Of a stretch of DNA of 64,000 nt, positions 40,602 to 50,354 are shown piece after piece. Below the pieces are notes generated by a model that saw only the letters and a list, made by a program, of their open reading frames with translations, searched no databases and had not been told where the DNA came from. The translations under genes and the position numbers were made by a program. Numbering within the stretch: the first letter of the stretch is position 1; every line of letters begins with the position of its first letter. Source of the DNA: an uncultured Clostridia bacterium (GTDB taxonomy: Bacteria; Bacillota; Clostridia; Oscillospirales; UBA644); the NCBI GenBank assembly GCA_948443805.1, contig CAOJUB010000002.1:97430-161429 (forward strand), given 5' to 3'.

Positions 40602-40768
40602 AGATAGCTCTCTGCTGTTAAGCGGCAGTAAAACGGATCTTATTCCGGTCTACCAGATGCGGCCTTTCGCCTCGGCCGTCTTCGGCACCCATACCTTTCC
40701 GTTCCGGCAAAGCCCTGCGAAGGCCTGCAACCGGAAGTTACTCATTATGAAAGTGCGCCTCTATCCTT
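40602..40768 (-). promoter_or_regulatory. lysine riboswitch (L-box) controlling the dap/lysA operon
   Basis: Minus strand GGATAGAGGCGCACTTTCATAATGAGTAAC...GGAAAGGTATGGGTGCCGAAG...GAGGCGAAAGGCC...CTGGTAGACCGG...AGAGAGCTATC, matching conserved lysine aptamer elements and P1 pairing. Confidence 0.93.
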
Positions 40769-40792
40769 AATTAAGGCTATTTGATTATTATC

Positions 40793-40821
40793 ATAATATC
40801 ACATTCGCCCGCAGATGTCAA
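40793..40821 (-). promoter_or_regulatory. sigma-A-like promoter for the riboswitch-dap operon
   Basis: Minus strand TTGACA - 17 nt - TATTAT, about 25 nt before the aptamer. Confidence 0.85.
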
Positions 40822-41037
40822 CTGTCGTCACATTTTTTTCGATAAATCTTTTTCCGGTAAAAGGCAGGAACACGCCGCCCCCTGCCGGCATAGGATGATA
40901 CTGACGGCGCTGTCCGTTGCTCTCCCCGGCAGAAAATGAAAAAAGCGAATGTTAAAACGGCTGTACGGACGCAGTTTCTGCATTTTTATGAGGAGAGGTC
41001 AAACAAAAACACTCCATTCTATATCTCCAATAACAAT

Positions 41038-41066
41038 GCCGGCCGATAAACGGCCGGCTTTTTTAA
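41038..41066 (+). terminator. strong intrinsic terminator on + strand with no recognised + strand gene upstream
   Basis: GCCGGCCG ATAAA CGGCCGGC TTTTTTAA. Confidence 0.8.
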
Positions 41067-41151
41067 TCCGAAAGAACAACTTTCTATTCTTTTCTCTTAA
41101 AAACTTCAGATGAAAAAACATGAAGCGTAAAAAGTGTCTTTCTCTTGATTT

Positions 41152-41966
41152 TTATTTCTTTTTTTGACATACCGGACAGTACGCCATAATCCCGCCGACA
41201 GAAATTTTTTCTAAGGGATTTCCGCAGTTCGGACAGGGTTTTCCGATATCTTTCCGTTCTATTACCGATGTACATCCGCCTTTGGCGCCGTAAAAATCGG
41301 ATTCCGAACTCCGGCCGCCCTCTTTACATGCCTCGCTGAGCAAATGATACATGGATGCTGTGAAGCATGAAGATTGGGAAAATCGAAAACAGGCGAACGC
41401 GGAAAAGCAGTTTCAGCCGTTGGCCGAATCCCAGGAGAAATTTATTGATTTTGTAAAAAAGGTCTCCGCTGAAGATCCGCTTGCTGCAAAAACTTTTTTA
41501 GCAAAATATGTAGCGGGGGTTATGAGTTCCTGCGCCGGCGCCATTTTATTGAAAGCCTGCGTTCATCCGTCTAAAAAAAATTACTGTTTTAACCGAAGAA
41601 GAGCTGGGCAGAATTTATCATAGACCACAATTTCATCGTATAAGAAATCGCCGTACCGTCGGTAAAAGTAAAATGAATCGAATGATTGTCTGCTATTTTG
41701 GAGCTATCCGGATGATACAGAATTTTACCGCCGCATTGACAGATCAAAATTCCGTATCCGTTGTCAAGACGGATATATAATTCCGGTGCAAAGAAATCAA
41801 TCTCGGTGACTTTTCCGCCGGAAAGCAACTGATAATTTTCGGCGTCATGGCTGCTCATGAATAAATTGCTGTTTGTCTTATGCAATTCTCCGTTTTGAAT
41901 CGTCTTTCCCACAATACTCTGTTTCATCTGCTGTGCAATTGTGTACATTTCAGGATACTCTAACAT
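41152..41966 (-). pseudogene. Fpg/Nei-like DNA glycosylase family gene with central segment inverted in place
   Basis: N-terminal part on - strand (MLEYPEMYTIAQQMKQSIVGKTI..., 41966-41625), central part on + strand (FIDFVKKVSAEDPLAAKTFLAKYVAGVMSSCAGAILLKACVHPSKK, ~41351-41621), C-terminal zinc finger on - strand (GKPCPNCGNPLEKISVGGIMAYCPVCQKKK, 41352-41152); total length fits one ~270 aa gene. Confidence 0.8.
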
Positions 41967-42132
41967 AATAATTTCCTTTCCGCCGCTATACGGCTATGCA
42001 AATTTTATGTTTTCCGAATATCAGAAACCGTTTTCCTAAAACTTTTCACAAACAAAGAGAACGCCTGGATTCTTTTCTTATTTTCTTTATTAAACCAAAA
42101 ACGAAATCAAGTCTTCGTATGGGAACAAACAA

Positions 42133-42747
42133 TCAACCGAGCGTCAGCTCACCGAAAAATTCGGGCCGATGAAAATCCGGAGACGGAACGTCAATATAAT
42201 TCCAGGTAGCAAAATGAGGGAAGACGGTGTCGTCGCCGCATTTCTGGAAATTTCCGGCGAATTTTTCAGCGAATTTTCCCAGATGCCGCTCTACAAACGC
42301 AAAAGGAATAAACAATTTTGCCTGCCAGCCGGTTTTTGTCCGCTCAATCTCGATATCGAACTCTTTCAGGTCGCCCTCCGGCGCGCATTTATCGGAACGG
42401 TCTTTCCGCAGACCGACAAGCAGCCCGCCTCCGGCGGAAAGTTCAAAATTAAAATATCGATCGAATCGGGAAGGGTCGGGGTTAAAGAAAAATTCCACAC
42501 AGCTGTCGCGGTAAGCAGGGTCGCCGTATGCCGTAAAGCGGGAAAGTATATCCTGCGGTTTTTCATCCGTTTCAAATTTCAGCGAAATACCGGTCTCGGA
42601 ATACACGCCGCGGACGGTCGTTGCCGGATAACCTTCCCGGCCGTTCATATTGTAGCAATCCAACGCCGCCGGTACAACCGAATCCCAGACAGGATCGGCA
42701 AGAGAAGGCGCCGAACCGTCGATTTTCCGAAAAATATATTGTTTCAT
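42133..42747 (-). CDS. carbohydrate-binding family 9 (DOMON)-like protein
   Basis: DPVWDSV..., VRGVYSETGISLKFETDE, DSCVEFFFNPDPS...YFNFELSAGGGLLVG, ATWNYIDVPSPDFHRPEFFGEL. Confidence 0.75.
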   Translation of the reverse strand: MKQYIFRKIDGSAPSLADPVWDSVVPAALDCYNMNGREGYPATTVRGVYSETGISLKFETDEKPQDILSRFTAYGDPAYRDSCVEFFFNPDPSRFDRYFNFELSAGGGLLVGLRKDRSDKCAPEGDLKEFDIEIERTKTGWQAKLFIPFAFVERHLGKFAEKFAGNFQKCGDDTVFPHFATWNYIDVPSPDFHRPEFFGELTLG

Positions 42748-42871
42748 GATGTCCTTCCTTTCTTCTAATCAGGCAGCCGTTTCAAAAAAAACAGAACCGT
42801 CTGCCCGTTATATAGAAAACGGGGACGGAGCAAACCGTCCTCGTTTTTCATTCTTGTTCTGAAACCGAAGA

Positions 42872-44423
42872 CTATTTGGCGTATTCCACCGCTTTACTTT
42901 CACGGATAACATGGACCTTGATCTGTCCGGGATATTCCAGCTCATCTTCAATTTTTTTCGCGATATCTCTTGCCAGGATCACCATATCGTCATCGGCAAT
43001 TTCTTCCGGTTTTACCAGAACCCGGATTTCACGTCCCGCCTGAATCGCATAGGTTTTTTCAACGCCGCCGAAACTGTGCGCCAGTTCTTCCAGGCGTTCC
43101 AGACGTTTTATGTAACTCTCAATATCCTCGCGCCGTGCACCGGGTCTTGCCGCAGAAATGGCGTCGGCAGCCTGAACGATACAGGCCAGCACCGTTTTAG
43201 CCTCCACATCGCCGTGGTGCGCTTCGATCGCATGGATGATTTTTTCGCTTTCCTTATATTTCCGGGCGATATCCACACCGATCGAAATATGCGATCCTTC
43301 CGTCTCCTGGTCAAGCGCCTTGCCGATATCATGCAACAGACCGGCTCTCTTGGCGGCGGTCACATCAATATGCAGTTCGCCGGCAAGCAACCCTGCGATA
43401 TGCGAAACTTCTATTGAATGTTTCAGGACATTCTGTCCGTAAGAAGTGCGGTAATGCAGACGGCCGAGCAATTTCAGCATTTCCGGATGCACGCCGTGCA
43501 CACCGGTTTCGAAAATCGCGCGTTCGCCCTCTTTTTTGATGACCTGATCCACTTCCCGTTTTGCTTTTTCCACCATATCGCTGATTCTCGTAGGGTGAAT
43601 CCGTCCGTCCTGGATCAACCGTTCCAGGGCAATCCGGGCGATTTCGCGCCGGGCAATATTAAAACAGGACAGCGTAATGGTTTCGGGCGTATCGTCAATG
43701 ATAACATCAACACCGGTCAGCTGCTCAATCATCCGGATATTTCTGCCTTCACGGCCGATAATCCGACCTTTCATCTCATCATTCGGCAGAGCCACAACAG
43801 AAACCGTCGTTTCGGAAATGTGATCGGCGGCACATTTCTGCACGGCAAGCGAAATAATTTCCTTCGCCATGGTATCGGCCTCTTCTTTGGTCCGGGTAGA
43901 AATCTCGCTGATCATCATCGCCTTTTCATGTTTCAGCTCATTTTCCAGATTGGAAAGGAGCATGGTCTTTGCCTGATCGGCGGAAAAACCGCTGATCTGT
44001 TCCAGAACTTCCTGCTGTGCAACCTTTACTCTTTCGGCTTCGGCAATCCGTTCTTCGGCGTCTTTCATTTTGCTTTCCAGAACCGTCTCCTTGCGGTCAA
44101 AAGACTCGCTGCGTTTATCCAGAGATTCTTCGCGCTGTAAAATCCGTTTTTCCAGACGCTGCACTTCATTTCTCCGTTCGCGCAGTTCTTTTTCCGCTTC
44201 GGTACGGTTTCTGTGAATTTCTTCTTTTGCTTCAAGCAATGCTTCTTTTTGTTTTGTTTCCGCGGTTTTAATCGCGTCGTTTACTATATCTCGCGCCTTC
44301 GCTTCCGCCGAGCCTATGACCTTCTCGGACACATTTTTGCGGTAAAGAAACCCGCAAAAGAATCCGGCGGCCAATCCGACAACAGGAAGGAGGATCATCA
44401 GGACTATTTGGAATGCTGACATA
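42872..44423 (-). CDS. rny: ribonuclease Y
   Basis: N-terminal TM + coiled coil; [31 protein letters not shown] domain; HD domain [10 protein letters not shown]; start [10 protein letters not shown] at 44423. Confidence 0.97.
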
Positions 44424-44800
44424 GAAACACCTCCATCATCTATAATAAAAAGTGTTGTCTCACAAACAATAAGCAACACTCTACTCCTATATTTTATACT
44501 ATTTTTGTCTATTTGTCAAGAAAAACCGAAGAATCATACCGCCTAGAAAAAGCCCTTTTTAGACGGAAAGTTTCGCTTTTTCATAAAAATTCAGAAAAAG
44601 TTAATAAAATCACGGAAAGAAAACCCGTCCGTTTCCCGGCAGAAACAAACGGAAAAGAAGAACCGGATTTCCAGAAAAAACAGAAATCAAAATAAAAAAA
44701 CACCGAAAAAACAGGGATAAAAAGAAAAAAATATTAACTTTCGAAGCCGTTTTCTCTTCTGAAATAAGGAAAATGTTCATAAAATGACATAGATTCCCCC

Positions 44801-44829
44801 TTGCATTTTTTGAAAATAGCGTGTATAAT
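44801..44829 (+). promoter_or_regulatory. sigma-A-like promoter for asp23-yloV operon
   Basis: TTGCAT - 17 nt - TATAAT. Confidence 0.75.
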
Positions 44830-44903
44830 GTATTTTGTAGTAATTCGCAATTTTCCCGTTTTCTGGCAAAGGGGAAAAGCAATAAGGAAAGGGAGGGGTT
44901 TCT

Positions 44904-45254
44904 GTGCTGAAACTCGAAAAGAAAAGAGGAACCATCACCGTAGACGACGAAGTGATCCAAAACATCGTCTCGAGCACGGCGGGCAACTGTTTCGGAATAG
45001 CCGGAATGGAAGCGAAAAACGCAACCGAACAATTCTGGGATCTTTTCAGAAAAGACAACGGCGACAAAGGAATCAAAATTTCCTGCGAAAACAATCAGAT
45101 ATATATTGACCTGCATATTATGGTATCCTACGGGATCAACATTCCCGCGATCACGGACAGCATCGTTCATAAAATTTCCTATAATGTGGAAGACGCAACC
45201 GGTTTTCCTGTCAAAAAAGTCAACGTTTTCGTGGACAGAGTCAATACCAAATAA
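44904..45254 (+). CDS. Asp23/Gls24 family protein (GTG start)
   Basis: GTITVDDEVIQNIVSSTAGNCFGIAGMEAK...IYIDLHIMVSYGINIPAITDSIVHKISYNVEDATGFPVKKVNVFVDRV. Confidence 0.94.
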   Translation: MLKLEKKRGTITVDDEVIQNIVSSTAGNCFGIAGMEAKNATEQFWDLFRKDNGDKGIKISCENNQIYIDLHIMVSYGINIPAITDSIVHKISYNVEDATGFPVKKVNVFVDRVNTK

Positions 45255-45272
45255 AGGGGTGTCAAAACCAAG

Positions 45273-46910
45273 ATGATAAACGGAAATCTATACAGGGACA
45301 TGGTGATCTCGGCCGCGAACTGCATCGAAAACGAAAAAGAAGAGATCAACGGGCTGAATATCTTTCCCGTCCCCGATGGAGACACGGGAACCAATATGAG
45401 CCTGACCATGCAGGCCGGGAAAAAAGAAATGATGACCTTTAACGGTACGCTTGGCGAATGTTCCGCAAAGGTAGCGTCCGCGCTTTTACGGGGAGGCAGA
45501 GGAAACTCCGGCGTTATTTTATCACTGTTTTTCCGGGGATTTTCAAAAGAATTAGCCGGAAAAACAGAGGCTGATATCTGCGACCTTTCGGCGGCTTTTG
45601 CCGGCGGCGTCGCCGCCGCTTACAAAGCGGTAAGAAACCCGACCGAAGGAACGATTCTGACCGTTATGCGGATGATGTCCGAAAAAGCGGCAGAACTGGC
45701 GGCCGACGCAACCACGGAAACCGTTGAATTTTTCCGGGCAATGGAAACAGCGGGCGAAGAAGCGCTGGAACTGACGCCGGAACTCCTGCCGGTTCTGAAA
45801 CAGGCGAATGTTGTAGATGCCGGCGGCAAGGGTTTTTTAACCATATTTAAAGGAATGCTTTCAGTGGTGGAAGGCAACGGGATTATCCCGGCGGAAAATA
45901 ACGGTGCGGAAGAAACAAAAACGAAGGCCTCGGCCGACTTCGACTCGTTTGAAACAGGCGATATCAAATTTGGATACTGCACCGAATGTATCGTTGAAAA
46001 AGCCGAAGACTGCACGCAGAATAAAGTGGAAATTCTCTCCTCGTTCATCAACGGAATCGGAGACAGCGTCGTTTTTGTGGAAGACGATGAAATCGTGAAG
46101 TTTCACGTACACACCAACGATCCGGGCAAGGTTCTTTCCGCCTGCCTGAAATGCGGATCGCTGCAGATGGTCAAAGTGGAAAACATGAGGAATCAGCATT
46201 CCGAAATGGCGATCAAAGACGCAGTGAAAAAAGAAGAAAAAGCAGCGCCCGAGAAGACCTACGGCTTTGTTTCGGTCGTTGCAGGCAACGGTCTCTGCGA
46301 TGTATTCAAAGACCTCGGCGCAGACAGCATTGTAAATGGCGGACAGACGATGAATCCCAGCACGGAAGATATCGTGCGCGCTGTCAACGCGACGCCCAGC
46401 GAAATCGTGTACGTACTGCCGAACAACAAAAATATTTATATGGCGGCAAAACAGGCCGAAGAACTGGTGGACGACAAAAAGGTCGTTGTGCTGAAAACCG
46501 TATCGGCGCCGCAGGGAATCTCCGCGATGATCGCGTTTGATCCCGATGCGGAAGAAGCCGACAATACGGCGGCGATGAAAGAAGCCATGAAAAACGTGGT
46601 AACAGCAAAAATGACCTTTGCCGCAAGAGATTCGGTCTTTGACGGAAAAGAGATTCGGGAAGGACAGATTCTCGGCCTAGTCGAAAACGACGTCCGGTAT
46701 GTCGCGGATACGCGGGAAGACTGCATGAAAGAACTGTCGCAAAGTTTTTCCGGTGCAGAAGTCATCACCCTCTTTTACGGAGAAGACGCTGCGGAAGAAG
46801 AAGCGCAGGAAATGGCGGAAATCATCCGGCAGACCGTAGGCAGCGACAAAGAAATCATGGTTCTCCGCGGCGGACAGCCGGTATACTTCTACCTGATTTC
46901 GGCCGAATAA
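45273..46910 (+). CDS. DAK2 domain-containing protein YloV/FakA-like
   Basis: GLNIFPVPDGDTGTNMSLTMQAG, LLRGGRGNSGVILSLFFRGF, VVDAGGKGFLTI. Confidence 0.95.
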   Translation: MINGNLYRDMVISAANCIENEKEEINGLNIFPVPDGDTGTNMSLTMQAGKKEMMTFNGTLGECSAKVASALLRGGRGNSGVILSLFFRGFSKELAGKTEADICDLSAAFAGGVAAAYKAVRNPTEGTILTVMRMMSEKAAELAADATTETVEFFRAMETAGEEALELTPELLPVLKQANVVDAGGKGFLTIFKGMLSVVEGNGIIPAENNGAEETKTKASADFDSFETGDIKFGYCTECIVEKAEDCTQNKVEILSSFINGIGDSVVFVEDDEIVKFHVHTNDPGKVLSACLKCGSLQMVKVENMRNQHSEMAIKDAVKKEEKAAPEKTYGFVSVVAGNGLCDVFKDLGADSIVNGGQTMNPSTEDIVRAVNATPSEIVYVLPNNKNIYMAAKQAEELVDDKKVVVLKTVSAPQGISAMIAFDPDAEEADNTAAMKEAMKNVVTAKMTFAARDSVFDGKEIREGQILGLVENDVRYVADTREDCMKELSQSFSGAEVITLFYGEDAAEEEAQEMAEIIRQTVGSDKEIMVLRGGQPVYFYLISAE

Positions 46911-47001
46911 TAGAAATAAACCATTGCGGAGCGGTAGCGTTCCGCAATCCCCTTTACTCCGCAAAAAAAACGCGGACAATAAAATCTGCGGGAGAAACGC
47001 C

Positions 47002-47916
47002 ATGAAGAAAAAATACGCAAATGTCGGCGGGCAGGCCGTTATCGAAGGCATTATGATGAAATCGCCGAAAAAAACGGTGCTCGCCGTAAGAAAACCGGAC
47101 GGAGAAATTGAAACAGAAGAAATCCGGTCTCTTTCTCTCCGGCAGAAATATAAATTTTTTGATCTTCCGATTATCCGGGGCTGCGTTGCCTTTGTGGAAA
47201 GCCTGATTACCGGCTACAAAACCATTTCCCGGTCGGCTTCGCTTGCCGGCCTGGAAGAGGAAACAAACGGAAACAAAGCGCTGGAAGGCCTGCTGATGGT
47301 TATTTCGGCCATTCTCGGCGTGGGAATCGCCGTCGGGCTGTTTATTATCCTTCCGGTTCTTGCCGTGAAAGGACTTTCCCTGCTGTTTGACCCGGGCGTA
47401 TTCAAAACGCTGATTGAAGGCATCGTCAAAGTCATTCTCTTTCTGATTTATCTGTTCCTGATTTCCCGGATGAAGGATATCAAGAGAATCTTTGAATATC
47501 ACGGCGCGGAACATAAAACCATTTTTTGCTTTGAAGCAGGCGAAGAACTTACCGTGGAAAATGTCCGAAAACAGTCGCGGCTGCATCCGCGGTGCGGAAC
47601 ATCTTTTCTGTTTCTTGTCATTCTGATCGGAATTCTCGTCGGCTCCTTCATTACCTGGAACAACGCCGGCCTCCGGATTCTGATGAAAATCCTGCTGATG
47701 CCGATCACGGCGGGAATCAGCTTTGAACTCATCCGCTTTGCAGGGAATCATGACAATGTATTCACAAGAATCATCAGCGCGCCGGGAAAAGCGTTGCAAA
47801 AACTGACGACCGCAGAACCGGACGAAAGCCAGATGGAAGTGGCTATTATCGCGTTAAAAGAATCACTGACAGATGAGGATGGAACAGAAAACCGCGAAAC
47901 AGCCTATGAAAACTGA
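47002..47916 (+). CDS. DUF1385 (YqhQ-like) membrane protein
   Basis: VGGQAVIEGIMMKSPKKTVLAVRKPDGEI, EYHGAEHKTIFCFEAGEELTVENVRKQSRLHPRCGTSFL. Confidence 0.94.
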   Translation: MKKKYANVGGQAVIEGIMMKSPKKTVLAVRKPDGEIETEEIRSLSLRQKYKFFDLPIIRGCVAFVESLITGYKTISRSASLAGLEEETNGNKALEGLLMVISAILGVGIAVGLFIILPVLAVKGLSLLFDPGVFKTLIEGIVKVILFLIYLFLISRMKDIKRIFEYHGAEHKTIFCFEAGEELTVENVRKQSRLHPRCGTSFLFLVILIGILVGSFITWNNAGLRILMKILLMPITAGISFELIRFAGNHDNVFTRIISAPGKALQKLTTAEPDESQMEVAIIALKESLTDEDGTENRETAYEN

Positions 47917-48796
47917 GATTTTCCGGGAAGGAAGTCTTTCGCAGGCGACCTATCAAAACGCAGCTGCGTTTATTCAGACGCATTCGAAATCCGACCCGGA
48001 TTCGGTTCTTTTCCGGCTGTTGGCCGACTGTTCGGCGCAGTCCGGCGAAGAAATAAAAAAGAAACTGTTTTTCCTCCGCCATGGTTTTGCCGAACCGCTT
48101 TGCCTTTCTTCGGAAAACGCCGCGTTTCTTAACCGCGCGCTGCAAAAATTGGCCGGAGGAGAACCCGTTCAGTATATCCTTGGGAAAACCGATTTTTTCG
48201 GCCGCGAATTTTTAGTAAAAGAAAAGGTTCTCATCCCCCGGTTTGATACTGAAATTCTTGTGGAAGCGGCGCTTTCGCTTCTTCCGCCGAACGGCTGTTT
48301 TGCCGATCTGTGCTGTGGTTCCGGCTGTATCGGAATCACCCTTCTTGCCGAAAGACCCGATGTCTCCGGTTTTTTTGCCGACATCTCCCCCGCTGCGCTG
48401 GAACTCACAAAAGCAAATGCCGGCCGATTCTCGGTGACGAACCGGGCAGAAATCGAGCAGGTCGACATAAGGCTTGCTTCTCTCCCGAAAAAATTCGACC
48501 TAATTCTCTCCAACCCGCCCTATATTCCGTCCGAAGAACTTCCGTTGCTATCCGAAGAAGTCCGAAAAGAACCGGTTCTTGCGCTGGACGGAGGAACCGA
48601 CGGGCTTGATTTTTACCGGGCGATTGTCTGCAATTACAAACAAAATCTTTCTCCCGGCGGAAAATTCGCTTTTGAATGCGGAGCCGGCCAAGCCAAGCAG
48701 GTCGCCGAGTTCCTTGACAAAAACGGATTCTCCTCTTTCCGGATATTTTCTGACGCCGGCGGCATTGAACGGGTTGTGACGGCAGAAAAGGTCTGA
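47873..48796 (+). CDS. prmC: peptide chain release factor N5-glutamine methyltransferase (start ambiguous: 47873, 47879 or 47906)
   Basis: GEPVQYILGKTDFFGREFLVKEKVLIPRFDTEILVE, LILSNPPYIPSEE. Confidence 0.94.
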   Translation: MRMEQKTAKQPMKTEIFREGSLSQATYQNAAAFIQTHSKSDPDSVLFRLLADCSAQSGEEIKKKLFFLRHGFAEPLCLSSENAAFLNRALQKLAGGEPVQYILGKTDFFGREFLVKEKVLIPRFDTEILVEAALSLLPPNGCFADLCCGSGCIGITLLAERPDVSGFFADISPAALELTKANAGRFSVTNRAEIEQVDIRLASLPKKFDLILSNPPYIPSEELPLLSEEVRKEPVLALDGGTDGLDFYRAIVCNYKQNLSPGGKFAFECGAGQAKQVAEFLDKNGFSSFRIFSDAGGIERVVTAEKV

Positions 48797-48857
48797 ATAC
48801 AATTCTGCCGCATATACTTTACCGATTACTTTTCCAAGAAAGGCACGGTTTTTGTTT

Positions 48858-49886
48858 ATGAACGTAATTCTGCTGTTCGGCGGGCAGTCTTCCGAACATG
48901 AGATTTCCCGCATGTCCGCCCGCAATGTTCTTTCCCGGATATCCGGTCATACTATAGAAAAAATAGGCATTACCCGCTCCGGAGAATGGTTTTTTACCGA
49001 GGCTTCTCCGGAAGAAATTCTTGACGGAAGCTGGGAAAAACATTCCTCGAACACCCCTGCGGTGGCTGATCTTTCCCGAAAGATCTTTTTAAAAAAAGAA
49101 ATCCCGGCGGCCTGCGACGTTGTTTTCCCGATTCTGCACGGCAAAAACGGAGAAGACGGAACCGTGCAGGGACTGCTGGAAATACTGGGTATACCATATG
49201 TCGGCTGCGGCGTTCTGGCCTCTGCCGTCTGCATGGATAAAATTACGGCGAATCAGGTTTTTACCGCCAATAAAATCGGTCATGTTGCCTGGCTCGGCTT
49301 TGACACAGGGGATTATGCAGAAAAAAAAGAGGAGCTTCTTTCCGCCATTGAAAAGCTGGGATTTCCGGTCTTTATCAAACCGTCGAACGCGGGGTCTTCC
49401 GTTGGAATCACCCGCTGCGACCAGAAAGAGCAGCTGGAACCGGCGATTCAGGAAGCTTTGCAGGTCGATGACCGGATTGTTGCAGAAAAAGGCCTGAAAA
49501 ATTTTAAAGAAATTGAAGTTGCCGTGCTGGGAAATCACCATCCCATAGCCTCCCGGCCGGGAAGAATCCTGTCCGCAACCGAAGTTTATACCTACGAATC
49601 CAAATACCAGAATCAGGACTCCCGAACCCTGATCCCCGCCGATATCACGCCGCAAACAGCGGAAGAGATCCGGCAGACAGCCGTCAAAGCCTATCGCGCC
49701 TGCGGATGCACAGGGTTGTCCCGGGTGGATTTTTTCCTGACGGAAGACAACCGGATATACCTGAACGAAATCAACACCCTTCCGGGCTTTACCTCAATCA
49801 GCATGTTCCCCCGGCTTTTCGCCGATGCGGGAATTGACTATCCGGAACTGATTGACCGGCTGCTGCACGATGCCGTTGAGAGATAA
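48858..49886 (+). CDS. ddl: D-alanine--D-alanine ligase
   Basis: MNVILLFGGQSSEHEISRMSA, HGKNGEDGTVQGLLEILGIPYVG, KPSNAGSSVGI, NEINTLPGFTSISMFP. Confidence 0.96.
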   Translation: MNVILLFGGQSSEHEISRMSARNVLSRISGHTIEKIGITRSGEWFFTEASPEEILDGSWEKHSSNTPAVADLSRKIFLKKEIPAACDVVFPILHGKNGEDGTVQGLLEILGIPYVGCGVLASAVCMDKITANQVFTANKIGHVAWLGFDTGDYAEKKEELLSAIEKLGFPVFIKPSNAGSSVGITRCDQKEQLEPAIQEALQVDDRIVAEKGLKNFKEIEVAVLGNHHPIASRPGRILSATEVYTYESKYQNQDSRTLIPADITPQTAEEIRQTAVKAYRACGCTGLSRVDFFLTEDNRIYLNEINTLPGFTSISMFPRLFADAGIDYPELIDRLLHDAVER

Positions 49887-49931
49887 AAACAGAAGAAGGA
49901 AATCGTCAGGCAAACAGAATCGGAGTACATA

Positions 49932-50354
49932 ATGAAGAAAAAAACAATGCTCATAGAAGTGACCTCTTTTGCCGACGATGAAGAAATCCTGAAAATGATC
50001 TCGGTCGGTAAACTTTGCCGAAAAAAAGACGCCCTGCTGCTTGAATGGGAAGGCGAAGCCTTTGACGACATGCGCGACGCTACCTTTTTAAGCATCAAAG
50101 ATTCACAGATTATCGTTGCTTACAGCGATCCGGGAAGTCCGGTTTTGGTTCTGGAAAAAGGGAAAAAATGTATTTCGTTTCACCCTTCGCCAATTCCTTT
50201 TCTTCCGCAGGAAACAGCCGGTTATTCCGTCAGTTACATCAAAAACGAACTGACTCTGTCGGGCGGCCGGTTGGTTTTTGAATATATCACCGATTATCAT
50301 CGGAACAAATTCCGCAGAAAGGTGGATATTACCGTATCCGCATACGGAACATGA
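49932..50354 (+). CDS. DUF1934 / YwiB-like protein
   Basis: ~140 aa beta-rich protein; ADDEEILKMISVGKLCRKKDALLLEWEG. Confidence 0.65.
   Translation: MKKKTMLIEVTSFADDEEILKMISVGKLCRKKDALLLEWEGEAFDDMRDATFLSIKDSQIIVAYSDPGSPVLVLEKGKKCISFHPSPIPFLPQETAGYSVSYIKNELTLSGGRLVFEYITDYHRNKFRRKVDITVSAYGT

Noticed and set aside
41351-41623. 90 aa + strand ORF as an independent gene
   Set aside because: Its sequence reads as the displaced central part of the flanking Fpg/Nei-like gene, and its ATG lies at the inversion boundary, so it is treated as part of the rearranged gene.
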